From a virus: 47,490 nt of DNA. The notes beneath the pieces were generated by a model that had not been told where the DNA came from, ran no database searches, and worked only from the letters and a program-made list of their open reading frames with translations. A program made the position numbers and the translations under genes. Location: positions 1-47,490 of the IMG/VR virus record IMGVR_UViG_3300020207_000045. One strand, given 5' to 3'. This document shows, in pieces, positions 7,462 to 18,100 of this stretch. Within the stretch, counting starts at the first letter, position 1. Each line of letters begins with the position of its first letter.

Positions 7462-9432
7462 TTATGAAAGTACTGTGGTTCCATTCCAACTCCATGTGTT
7501 ACCGACTACTTCAAATTCCATAATTGCCCTGTCAGGAACAAATCCTGCGCTTGCTGAAACTGGCAAGAACTCTACGTCTTGCAGTACTGATTCTGTACTA
7601 GAAACATCGTCTTTATCAACAGCTATAAAACTTTTTCTAACAGCTGAAATCTGAGGGCCGCCTGGATTATCAGGATCGTCAACTAATTGATCAACGTCAA
7701 TACCTGTAACCGATGTTTGTGAGTAACTAGTACAGTAAACTTTTGCTAATGCACCTTCTTCTTTTAAAGCTGCACTATAAAGTTGTTCTATTACACTTTT
7801 TACGTTATTATATGGACCGCCAAGTGCAAAACTAACTTCCGGATTAGCGTATCCTGTTACATCTAAAGATACAACTAACGGTTCAGCTTTAATTTCTTCG
7901 TCTACGTAACGTTTAGTAGCAACAGAAGAATTAGCTGATTCTGGTGTGCCGTCACGTAAAGATACTCTGTTACTAATAGGTGTTAATACACCTTCAATTC
8001 TATTATTGTTAACAGTAATAACACCATTAGAAGTAATAAACAATGGGTTAGTAGTTGTTAATGTTGATCCGTTTAAATTAAAATTATCAACATTTAAGTA
8101 TTGTAGCGTTCCAATTCTTACTAGTCCTTCTGCATACAATACTGTATCATCAATTCTATTTTCACTAAGTTTGTTAACACCATCTATTTTGTAAACTGCT
8201 GAGGTGCCATCTAAGTTTAAGTCATGACTAAACGTCCAACTATCAATAGTTTGACTGTATAATATAGTTTTATCGCCGTCGGTTGATCTTAGAGTTATGC
8301 CGCCACCGTCGGCTACTAAATCATCACCTGCAGGATCACCGTTTGTAGCTGTTGAAAGTTCAATATTTTTATCTTCAACTTGTAAAGTTTGTGTTTGAAT
8401 AAAAGTACTGTCGCCCTGTACTGTTAAGTCACCGTTAACTGTTAAGTCACCTTGTACTTTTGCGTCTGTATTAACATCAAATCCAACTGACGGAGAATTA
8501 GTATAGATACCTACACGTTTTATTGGAGTGTTAACATAAAACACATCGTCTACTGAGTTTGATCGTTTTGTTCTTATAACAAAATTTTTGTTTGTTTGTT
8601 GAGCTTCAAGTGCTGTAACATCAGCGTTTTGTCTATCAACCCTTAGTGCAGCATATACTGTATCGCTAACACCAACAGTTATACCATTTTCGTTTTTAAC
8701 TGCAAGACTACCTAGTGTACTAGTATCTCTATCAGTTTTCATAAAGTTAGCATCTGTAAATGCTTCGCCTGCATCGTTAATAAGTGATTGTGTACTTAAT
8801 GCAGTGCCTTGCCATGAAAACGAGGTATCTACCGGATTAAATCCCTGTTTTATTAATTGACGCTTAGGATTATTAGTATCAGTTTGATCTATTGGATATC
8901 CTGTGATGTTTTCACGTGGTCTAAATTGTGTTCTTGAATATATGCCGGTTAGTAAACCTGAAATATACATAAACAAAACTGTTTGATCTTTACCGGTGTT
9001 ATCAATAACAGTAAACGCTTCAATTGTAGTTTTTCCTTGTCCTGCTGAATATTGCGGACCGACTAGAACAATATCTGCTCCATCATAAAAATACATTTTA
9101 TTATTAAAACTATCAATCCAAATGTCACCTGTAACAAGATTAGGTTGTGTTTGGCTTACTAATGCGCCGGATGCTGTTTTAAATGTTTCGCCTGTGTAAA
9201 CTTTTAGTCTTTCTTCTGCTGTGTCGTACCATAATTGTCCTACGAGAGGCGAACCTGGAGCACTAGTTTTAGCAAAATTTTCCATTAATTTAACAAAATT
9301 TTCGTTAATTTTTTCACCAAAACCTTTATAGTTTCTACCAATTAGTGTAATATCGGTGGATGTTTCGTCTATTTGACCGTCTACTAAGTCTACTATTAGT
9401 TCGCCGTTAGATTTATTAATTTTGTAGCTCAT
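7462..9432 (-). CDS. Tail-fibre protein with shared N-terminal attachment domain (paralogue 2)
   Basis: A 656-residue protein. Residues about 1-135 repeat the common N-terminal domain (LVDGQIDETSTDITLIGRNY, ENFVKLMENFAK, GQLWYDTAEERLKVYTG, GDIWIDSFNNKMYFYDG, LVGPQ). The shaft contains GVSDTVYAALRVD and the duplicated strand pair VNGDLTVQGDSTF, typical of beta-helical or triple-stranded fibres. Near residue 520 is SVATKRYVDEEI, a hinge motif common in trimeric tail fibres. The C-terminal 120 residues are unique to this paralogue and would be the candidate host-contact or assembly domain. The start overlaps the previous stop as TAATG, so translation is coupled in a three-gene late operon with the collar-domain protein and a 204-aa protein. 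Confidence 0.75.
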   Translation of the reverse strand: MSYKINKSNGELIVDLVDGQIDETSTDITLIGRNYKGFGEKINENFVKLMENFAKTSAPGSPLVGQLWYDTAEERLKVYTGETFKTASGALVSQTQPNLVTGDIWIDSFNNKMYFYDGADIVLVGPQYSAGQGKTTIEAFTVIDNTGKDQTVLFMYISGLLTGIYSRTQFRPRENITGYPIDQTDTNNPKRQLIKQGFNPVDTSFSWQGTALSTQSLINDAGEAFTDANFMKTDRDTSTLGSLAVKNENGITVGVSDTVYAALRVDRQNADVTALEAQQTNKNFVIRTKRSNSVDDVFYVNTPIKRVGIYTNSPSVGFDVNTDAKVQGDLTVNGDLTVQGDSTFIQTQTLQVEDKNIELSTATNGDPAGDDLVADGGGITLRSTDGDKTILYSQTIDSWTFSHDLNLDGTSAVYKIDGVNKLSENRIDDTVLYAEGLVRIGTLQYLNVDNFNLNGSTLTTTNPLFITSNGVITVNNNRIEGVLTPISNRVSLRDGTPESANSSVATKRYVDEEIKAEPLVVSLDVTGYANPEVSFALGGPYNNVKSVIEQLYSAALKEEGALAKVYCTSYSQTSVTGIDVDQLVDDPDNPGGPQISAVRKSFIAVDKDDVSSTESVLQDVEFLPVSASAGFVPDRAIMEFEVVGNTWSWNGTTVLS

Positions 9433-11531
9433 TATTCTCTTCCACCATATATAATATAATTCAATGTTAATGTTGGCGGCATTACGCTAAACCCATCTTG
9501 TACAAAGCTGTCGTTTCTGCCCTGAATGTTACCGCTGTTTCTAAGTCTTTGTGCTGTATCTGCTGCGTCCGGACCTTGAACTTGCTCAACATTGGTATCA
9601 GTTGTAGGATCTTGTCTATCTTGATACACATAATATTGGTTGTTGTCTGCATCTTGTAAATCATGTACGTGATCCGGAATTTGGTTAATGCTAATTAATT
9701 TTTCTTCTGCGCCATCAGTAGCACCTATAACATCTGCAGATGCAGCTTGTACAGTATTTGCTGATGTGCCTCCCATATTATCTGCGCCTAGAGGCATTCT
9801 ACCTCTTAAATCTGGTATGGCAAAAAATCCTGGTGTAACTTGTGAGGATGGTTTAAAGTTAAATCCTATTGCTGAAAACAGTTCTTCCCAAAGATCTCTT
9901 TCTAATTCTCTTCCGTCACAAATCAACCAACCTTGTGGTGCAGATGAGCCTCCGTAGGGTAAAATTACACCTGCCGGTGTCCTAGGTATTGATTTTAAGA
10001 AATTTTGTTTAGTGGCACTTTTAAGTCCTGGACTTGCTCCGGCGACATCATTAAACAAAATTAGATCATTATTAGCAACATCAGATTCTTCTGGTTTTCC
10101 TGCAATAAAACTGTTTGAAATTTCTGTACGGAATTTCTTTTGTAGTGGTTGTTCGCCTGCAGGTAGCGGATCTCCATTTGCATCTACACCATTGTCAAAA
10201 CTTGGATCTTGGAAAGCACCGTCAAACTCAACAGGAGCTAATGTGCTAACATCACCTTCCATAATAAATGTAGTTCTGTCTGTAAGTTTATCTGACTGAG
10301 TAGATCGTCCATCAATTGTTCCTGTAACTGTACCAGTAATATCTCCAAAGAATCTTGTAGCATATACGTGTCTGTAACTATTAACGGCTGTTCCAATATC
10401 TCGAATTGCATTATCATCTGGAGTGATTACTTTAGTTGTTAATAAATCGTTTAATGTAGTAGTTCCACCAACATTTAAATTTTGCTTAACTGCGGCGCCA
10501 CCACGAACAATCAAAGCACCGTTGTTAATAGTAGAGCTTTGTGTTGTACCATTTACTAACAAATTTTCACTTGCTTGTATTGTACCTACAACATCAAGAG
10601 CTTGCTCCGGTGCTTCTGTATTAACACCAACTCTTAAATTAGAGTCAACACGTATAACCGTTTTTGTTTGGTTAGAAGTTCTTACACGCATATCGATGTT
10701 AGAACCACCAACGTTATGTTGTATAATACCTGCTTGTCCTTCTACACCGATTGTTAATTCACTATTAATACCGTAGTTAATACCTTGGTTGTTTTGAATG
10801 TTTAAAGGAAATGTTGTTGTACTAGTCGTGTCACCCCTTAGAAAATCTCCAGCTGCAATAACTTCGTTGTTAACAATTAAGTTTTCTGCCTTCTCAGCAG
10901 TACCAAAGAATTTAAAATCACTTAGGCCGTCTGCATTTGTATCTCTACTAATAACATTAAAACCTGGATTGATCTGAGCAAATCCTGCAATAGTTGCTTT
11001 TGGAATAAACGAATTGTCTGCGCCTGAAATAATACCTACTGTTGTACCATTAACTTCAATTCTTAACACTGTGTAAGAATTGTTGTCTTGTCCAATAATT
11101 TGATCTGCTCTTGCACCTGTTGCAAGTCCTTCACTAAACTGTGGACCTACTAGAATCCAACCACCACCAGTAAATAGATACAACTGCTGATTGTCAATGT
11201 CAACCCAAAGATCACCTGTTTTTGCAAATGACGGAGTTTCTTCAGATTTGGTTATACCACTTGCAGGTACCCAGTTTGTTCCGTTATACACATAAAGATT
11301 TTCTTCTGATGGATCATTATTATACCATATTTGTCCTTCTGAAGGATTAGCTGGTTCTGCTTGAGAAGCAAAGTTTTCTAATAAATGCAAGAAACTTTCT
11401 GCAATAACAGCACCATAAGCTGTTGTATTTCTTCCTGGTAATCTTAGACTAGTAACTTCATTAATTGTACCGTCTTCAATTGTGATTGTACCTTCTTTTG
11501 AAACATCAGTGTAACTAATTGTATATGCCAT
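9432..11531 (-). CDS. Short-tail-fibre-like protein with C-terminal tail-collar domain (paralogue 1)
   Basis: A 699-residue protein. Residues about 1-135 are the common N-terminal domain (IEDGTINEVTSLRLPGRNTT, GQIWYNNDPSEENLYVYNG, GDLWVDIDNQQLYLFTGG, LVGPQ). The middle carries fibre-type repeats, for example VGVNTEAPEQALDVVGTI. From about residue 515 a phage tail-collar domain is clear: PAGVILPYGGSSAPQGWLIC, then FFAIPDLRGRMPLGADNM. Near residue 612 is IPDHVHDL, whose HxH resembles the metal-binding pair of T4 gp12. The protein ends in PPTLTLNYIIYGGRE, a usual collar-domain ending. It is therefore a gp12-like fibre attached through an N-terminus shared with its two neighbours. A GAGGGG ribosome site precedes the ATG, 4 bases after the upstream stop. 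Confidence 0.85.
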   Translation of the reverse strand: MAYTISYTDVSKEGTITIEDGTINEVTSLRLPGRNTTAYGAVIAESFLHLLENFASQAEPANPSEGQIWYNNDPSEENLYVYNGTNWVPASGITKSEETPSFAKTGDLWVDIDNQQLYLFTGGGWILVGPQFSEGLATGARADQIIGQDNNSYTVLRIEVNGTTVGIISGADNSFIPKATIAGFAQINPGFNVISRDTNADGLSDFKFFGTAEKAENLIVNNEVIAAGDFLRGDTTSTTTFPLNIQNNQGINYGINSELTIGVEGQAGIIQHNVGGSNIDMRVRTSNQTKTVIRVDSNLRVGVNTEAPEQALDVVGTIQASENLLVNGTTQSSTINNGALIVRGGAAVKQNLNVGGTTTLNDLLTTKVITPDDNAIRDIGTAVNSYRHVYATRFFGDITGTVTGTIDGRSTQSDKLTDRTTFIMEGDVSTLAPVEFDGAFQDPSFDNGVDANGDPLPAGEQPLQKKFRTEISNSFIAGKPEESDVANNDLILFNDVAGASPGLKSATKQNFLKSIPRTPAGVILPYGGSSAPQGWLICDGRELERDLWEELFSAIGFNFKPSSQVTPGFFAIPDLRGRMPLGADNMGGTSANTVQAASADVIGATDGAEEKLISINQIPDHVHDLQDADNNQYYVYQDRQDPTTDTNVEQVQGPDAADTAQRLRNSGNIQGRNDSFVQDGFSVMPPTLTLNYIIYGGRE

Positions 11532-11535
11532 TTAA

Positions 11536-12150
11536 TTACCCCTCGTTAAATCCGGTTAATGATTGAATTCTTACTGTATAATCAATTTGAATTAATCTGT
11601 TTAAACTTTTTTGAACTGGATGGAAAATAACGTGCGTCAGCAACTTTCCGTCACCATCTGGATTATAACTTTTTAATCCTAGTTCGTCAAATACATATAA
11701 GTTATTGCTGTTCGATGCTGTATCAAAAGCATCTTGGCCGTTTGGCTCTCCGTAATCCAATAAACATGTAATTAAAATGTCTGTATAATTTGTACCGCTA
11801 ACATGTCTTATTTCTGTTTTGTTTCTTGCAGGATCAATATTATTAACACTTCTATCATCTACAACCTTTGTAAATGTTTGGTTGTATAGACTTGCATTAA
11901 CACCAGTACTGTTAGGAGTTAGGTAAGTAATTACCCCGGTTGGATCTACGCTAGTACCACCATTACCAAAGCTCATCTCGTTAATCCAGCCTTGCCCTGC
12001 ATTAGATAAACTTTCTGCAAGAGCTACACTCATATTTTCGTAATGAATAGCATTGCGTTTGTTCACAATAACTTCGCCCGATTCTGGATCGTGTATTTTT
12101 ATATGTCCTTGCAACATTATTCCTTGTGTATCTTTAAAATTATCAGCCAT
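11536..12150 (-). CDS. Conserved baseplate/tail structural protein
   Basis: A 204-residue protein with QGHIKIHDPESGEVIVNKRN, NAIHYENMSVALAESL, EMSFGNGGTSVDPTGVITYL, ILITCLLDYGEPNGQDAFD, VFDELGLKSYNPDGDG and FHPVQKSLNRLIQIDYTVRI. I recall these blocks as a strongly conserved virion structural protein in T4-like marine phages. It lies just downstream of the giant wedge protein, where T4 has gene 8, so a baseplate wedge role is plausible, but I cannot show homology to T4 gp8. The ATG has an AGGAA site upstream and a late promoter (GATAAATA, 12171-12178), which makes it the first gene of a three-gene late operon with two fibre genes. Confidence 0.7.
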   Translation of the reverse strand: MADNFKDTQGIMLQGHIKIHDPESGEVIVNKRNAIHYENMSVALAESLSNAGQGWINEMSFGNGGTSVDPTGVITYLTPNSTGVNASLYNQTFTKVVDDRSVNNIDPARNKTEIRHVSGTNYTDILITCLLDYGEPNGQDAFDTASNSNNLYVFDELGLKSYNPDGDGKLLTHVIFHPVQKSLNRLIQIDYTVRIQSLTGFNEG

Positions 12151-12170
12151 TTTTGTTTTCCTGTCAATAC

Positions 12171-12178
12171 TATTTATC
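12171..12178 (-). promoter_or_regulatory. T4-type late promoter box GATAAATA
   Basis: The minus strand reads GATAAATA, 20 bases before the ATG at 12150. The box overlaps the stop codon of the giant upstream gene (12174-12176), so the promoter is partly inside coding sequence. Confidence 0.8.
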
Positions 12179-15100
12179 GCGGCAAATTAATTGTCTTTCC
12201 ACGTAAGAAAGTTGCTACTTCTGTATTAGAAATTCCTAAGGGTTTAAACTGATTTGAACTTTCATTATCTAGTTCTCTCCAATCTGCCCCTAATTTTCTA
12301 ACAATAGTTAGCGTAGTTTCCGGTTCTGGCGGTGTAGTTAATCTTACATAGCCACCTTCATTTTTGTTTACTGCATATTCTGCTTCGAGCTGTATATCGC
12401 CATCTGGACTACCTTGTCCTTTTGTAACATCATAAATTGTTATCGGTGCTTTGCGTAATCTTTTACCATTAGCAAAAACTTCAATATTAAGTGCTTGCCA
12501 ATATTCTTCTGGAATACCACCTTCATCAAACGGTGCTTTATACCATTCTCCTGTTTCTGTTGGATTCTGTACAACATCAGTAAACGCTTCTGGACTAAAA
12601 TCTACCAATATTTGTACATATGGTAAGAACTTAGGCATTACTAAATAACTTTCTTGTCTTAATGCAGGTGATTCTTCTCTTGGATTATAAATTACTAAAT
12701 CGTATGCACCTACTGGCATTGTTTCTGTATGGAATTGTATTTCAGTTTCTGTGCTAGACACTTTTTCTAGCTCTCTGATGTTACCAGTTTCGTCTTGCAT
12801 TAGTACCTTAACCTCGGGTCTAAATCCAGTACCAGTAACCGTTGCTATTTGTTCGTAAACTCCTGCAACTCTTACAGGAAATACAGTGTTATTATTGAAA
12901 CTGTAAGAAATACTATCAACTGTTATGTCCGGAGATGAGTTTGGATACGTTACAGAAGTGTCTGTGTAAGTGCCACTTTTAACTGTAAATCTATCTTCTT
13001 CATCTTTATAAGGTACAACACTGTCAAGACCTTGATTATAGAAGTAAGTCCCTGCTGCATATTCATCCTTTACACCAGTACCCATTGTTCCTCTACGAAG
13101 TTGTTTTAGAATATTGCCTTCCCTACGGAAGAATTCGATTCTTTCGCCTTCAATAAATATCACTCCTGGATATTTACTAGTTGACGTAGGTTGTGGCAAT
13201 GTTTCAAAACCTTCTGCAACTTCAATAGATCTATCATACCAACGTAATGGTGCAGCTAACTCGTGCTCGTCATCTCTTGACAAACGTAAGTAAGTTGTTC
13301 TGTTTAACATATCTTTAAACTGACGCCATCCAAATCTAGTCGAAACAGGTGGTGCAGCAAAGTGCATAACGTCTACTACATCATACTGTTCTACCGGAGT
13401 AATTAGTTGTATTGTTTTATTGTTTTCTAAAAGAATATAGTCAGCAGTAGGAGTTAACCATCTACCATTTAGGCTTACCCAAACATAGTTTACACTTATT
13501 GCTTCTGAACGTAAATCTATAAAACCGTTACGTAGGAGTCTTGAATCGTAATACCCTTGTGTTCCGGCTGTCATTTGCGTTTTTTCTAATATGTCGTACT
13601 TTTCTCTCTCAATACCTAAACCGTTGTGATTACTAAACTGATAAACTTTAATTATATCATTTTCAGCAAAGACTTCATCAAAGTAAATTACTGCTGGAAT
13701 AGGAACAATTTCAATATTAATTGTAGTATCATCGTCATAGCGTTCGCCGCCATTAACAATTATAATATTTTCTATTCTGCCAATCTCATCAACTTCAATT
13801 TCAAACTCTGCTCCAATGCCAACCTCTGAAGTTGCTGCTATACCAGAACTACTGTTATAACCTCTTCCTGGGTTTGAAATAATAACATCAACAATTACTC
13901 CATCTTCTATAACAGGAGTAACTACTGCTGGTGTTTGCTTTCCGCTAGTGTCAATAAAGTCATTAGTTGTATCAAAGTATCCAAATCTATATTCACCGCT
14001 TGAAAGAATAAACACTTTTAATTCGTCACCTGGTTGTCCAATACCTTGGTTTAACTGAATTGTACTTCCTGGTTGTGCATCTGCGGAAATGTTAGGGTTA
14101 AACGATCCGGCACCTTCATAGGTCCATTCTTGCAAGAATTCAAGCTCTCTATCATTTAAGAAAACTTTAATCTCTGTGCCTTCAGTACTTCCTACTGGAA
14201 TTTGCCATACTTTCAATCTATAATCTGTTACATTTTCTTCTACTGTAAATACTTCACTATACCCCGCAGTTAAAACTCTTTCATTGTTTACTGTTACAAT
14301 AGTATAATACGAAGTTGGCTGTTGCTCAAACGGTGTTCTTGGTAATTCATAAGCTAACGAACTGCCGTCAGCTGTTATAGTACTAACTGCTACTTTACTA
14401 AATGTCTCTACTGTAGAGTTAAAAATAGCAAACTGTAATAATCTATCTGCAAGAGGAGTTTGAGAGAATCTAATACCTACATCGCCGTTGTTGTCAACTA
14501 AAGTAAATGGAAGTTCAGTACCATTTACAGTTACATACGCAGTAAGGTCTTCACTATAAGGAATTGCTGTTTCGTATAGTTGTGTACTTCCGTCGGTAAT
14601 TGTTTCACCGTAATCCAACAAATCAGTTCCGCCAATACCTACAGAAACAATTACAATATCGTTTCCGGCAGCTGGCGCTGTATAAAAATCAACAGTCTTT
14701 TTGTCAAAGTCAACTCTGTATTGAGAGCTATCAACAATTTCGTAATTTAATTTTACAATCACGTCATCTGAAGAAAACGTCCCTTGAGTTATTGCATATT
14801 CTGATGTTATTCCGTCTGATTTATATGCTGCTACTTCAATAACACCCGAACCACTATTAGGACGTTCGTATACAGTTATATCTAACGTATCCATAATTTG
14901 TCCTGGAACTGTTTCTTCAGGTCCTTTTGATGTTGTTACAGTTACAAAACCGTCACCGTCTATATCAATATCTTCTGCATTAATACCTAATGCTGTTGTA
15001 TAAGCAAGATCGCCGCCAGTAATTGCAGTATCGTATGCCGATTCACTAACAGCTCTACTACCATCAGAAGTAGATCTACGTATTGTTACAGTAATCCCCG

Positions 15101-18100
15101 GAGGGTTATCAAAAGATCCGTTGCCGTCGCCTGGGTCAATTTCTTCAGCTGCTTTTCTGTATCCAATTTCATTTTCAAATGTAAATGTATCAGTAACGCC
15201 ATCGCCGATAATAGGTGCCATAATAGCATAAGGATTTTCAACTGTTGACGTTCCGTCCCATTCGTCATCGTCAATTCTAACACCATTAATATAAACATTG
15301 TATTTTACATCTTTAGCTAATGGCTTTGCTAAATCAAATGTTAATGTAGAACCATCTGTTACAAAAATTTCATCATCAAAGTTATCGTCATATACGTCCC
15401 AGTTATCTGTAAACCATTCGCCAGTATCCCAACCTGGAGGTGCACCGAACTCAAAACTCTTAACTTCGACACCACCATAATCAATACCATCCATTAATTG
15501 ACTAATATCTTTACCTATTTGCCCGTCTGTTGGATTATAGAATAAGTTTATTCTATCCTGGGCGTCTAATAAGTTAATCCACTTTTTATAGTTAATTTCA
15601 ATTACTGATTCATTTGCAGGTGGATCAATAAATTCAATTTCTCCGTGATAACGTGTATAAGTTTCTTCCTCGTCTACACGATTAGTAAATGTGTAGTTAC
15701 TTCCTAGAACAAGTTCACCGTCTACAAATATTTCGATAGTATTTGTTCGTAAATCCATTGGCCATTTCAAATCAAATTTTGATCTACTACCAGTTCCTGT
15801 AAATGTTTCTGTTTCATTAAGTTGTGTAATAAAGAATGCTCCACTAACTCTATCAAACTTAACAATAGTATGCATAGTTCTTACCGGAGTGTCTCCTAAT
15901 ACTGCACCAAGAGTTGCTTCTCTGCCGCCTTCTCTTAATGTACCATTAATTGTAATTTCTGGCAAACTAGTGTATCCGCTTCCGCTATCTGTAACTATTA
16001 TACTCGAAATTACTCCATTAGAACCTATTGATGCTTTTGCTGTAGCATTTCCTTCGATAATTATTTCTGGTACTTCGGTATATCCCTCTCCGGGATCTGC
16101 AATTTTAATGTCTACAATTTTATAAGATGCATTTTCTAACCAGTTATTATCAGCTCCTTGTAAAACTCCAGTTCCAAACAATACTCCGTTTACTACTCTT
16201 ACATCAATAGGACTTATTTTTGAAGTTTCGTTGTTGTATCTTGGAGGTGCATCAAAGTCAGAAATTACGTTTGAAGAATTTTCTAACTTATCGTAAGTCG
16301 AAACATATTCTCTAATTTTTGTTTTGTACGGTTTAACTTCTTTAATATACTGTTCATAGCTCTCAAGACTATCATTTTTAAAGTTAACTAACTGTCTTAG
16401 TTGTCCTACATTATGTTTAGCTTTTACAAAACTTGTTTTAAATGCCCAATCGACGTAACCTTGTTCTGTAAAGACATAACGCAATGCAAGGAAGAATAAA
16501 TTATTAAATTCATTTGCTAAATCTGCAACGAATATGTCACTTTGTAATGCTTCAAAAATTAATCTTAGTTCTTGTACAGGCTGTTTATCAAAGAATTGTG
16601 TGTCAAAAGTTTGATTATCAAAGCCTACTAAGTTCTGTGCATAATTAAATAATGTGTCTGAAAGTTGTATAGTTCCGTTTTCTTTACCTACGGTTTTATA
16701 GTTTACTGTATAATCTACTGTATCAGCATTGTTTATTTTTTCTAACAACAGCCAACCTTCGCCGCCAGTATTAAGAATTTTAACTATCTGTCCAATGCTG
16801 TCGTCTAGAGACTGCAAATTATAATTAAAATCAATAACATTATCTATTTCAGTAAACTCACTATACCCTTCTGCATACCAATCAGAGTAGTTCCAATACG
16901 CTGTAACATCATATGACTGCGACGAAACTCTAACCCAATTATTGTTAATTAAATGATATATTCCCCAATTATTATTAACAGTTTCATCTGCATTTACTAA
17001 TACTGCAAACGGTCTAACTGTAATAGAAGTATTATCATTATAGTTTATACCTGGGTTTTTAATTGTAACTTCTGAAATTTGACCTAATACATCCAGACTA
17101 AATTCTAATTCTGCGCCAGAACCTTGACCTGTAATTTCGTATGCAGGTGCATATTTGTAACTTCTTCCTGGATTAATAATGTCTACACGAACTATTTTAC
17201 CGTCTTGTATCACAGGTTGTAGTTCTGCAGTCTGTGCTCTAACAATACTAACAAACTGTAAATCAACATAATTATCAATTGCTGTATCGTATCTTCCAGT
17301 ACTAACCGATGGTGCTGGATCTGTATCTAAAAATTTAGATATATCCTTTTCTTCAACAATTAAAGTTTTTTGAAGTACATTATTAACACGCTCAATTACT
17401 TGCTTTAATGCTTCTTGTCTGTTGACAAACCAACCTTGTCGTGGCTTATTAAAAATTCCGTATCTTTCATTAGGTGCTAGATTTAAATCCGGTACTGGTC
17501 TATTTTGAGAGTCATAACCTATTAAACTATCTATTAATTTTTGTCTAATTGCATCATTAGGAACGCTTGTAGCTAATCCTTCAGTAACAATTTGATATTG
17601 ATTATGAATGTTAGAATATTTGTTTCCTGTTGTCCAATATTGAACATTTAAAACTATATCTTGATCTTCCATTAATGATGCACAATTATACAGCACCATT
17701 GATTGTGCGTCTTTAAATGTAATAAATTTGTATTTTTGTCCTGCCGGATCTTCAATTAAATTCTTTACTGTAAGAGCTGATATACTTCTGCCTTGCACGT
17801 CTGGAACAGATGTTTTATTTTTAACCCAGAAATAATAGTAAGTTATAAATCTCTTAGCAATGGTATCGTATACTCTTCTAGTACAATAAGCGTCACTACC
17901 GTACTTTGTTGTTCCAGAAAATCCTTCTTTGTTTTCACTAGATCTTTTGTCCCATTCGGTAGGCAAAACAGACGATTGCACCCATTCATAAATGTCCACA
18001 GATGCTCCAGGAAATAAAGTATTAAAGTTATTAGATTTATAAATTAAGTTTCCTTGATAAACATTAAAGAATTTTGTTGTAGTCAAATCCCACCAAAGTC

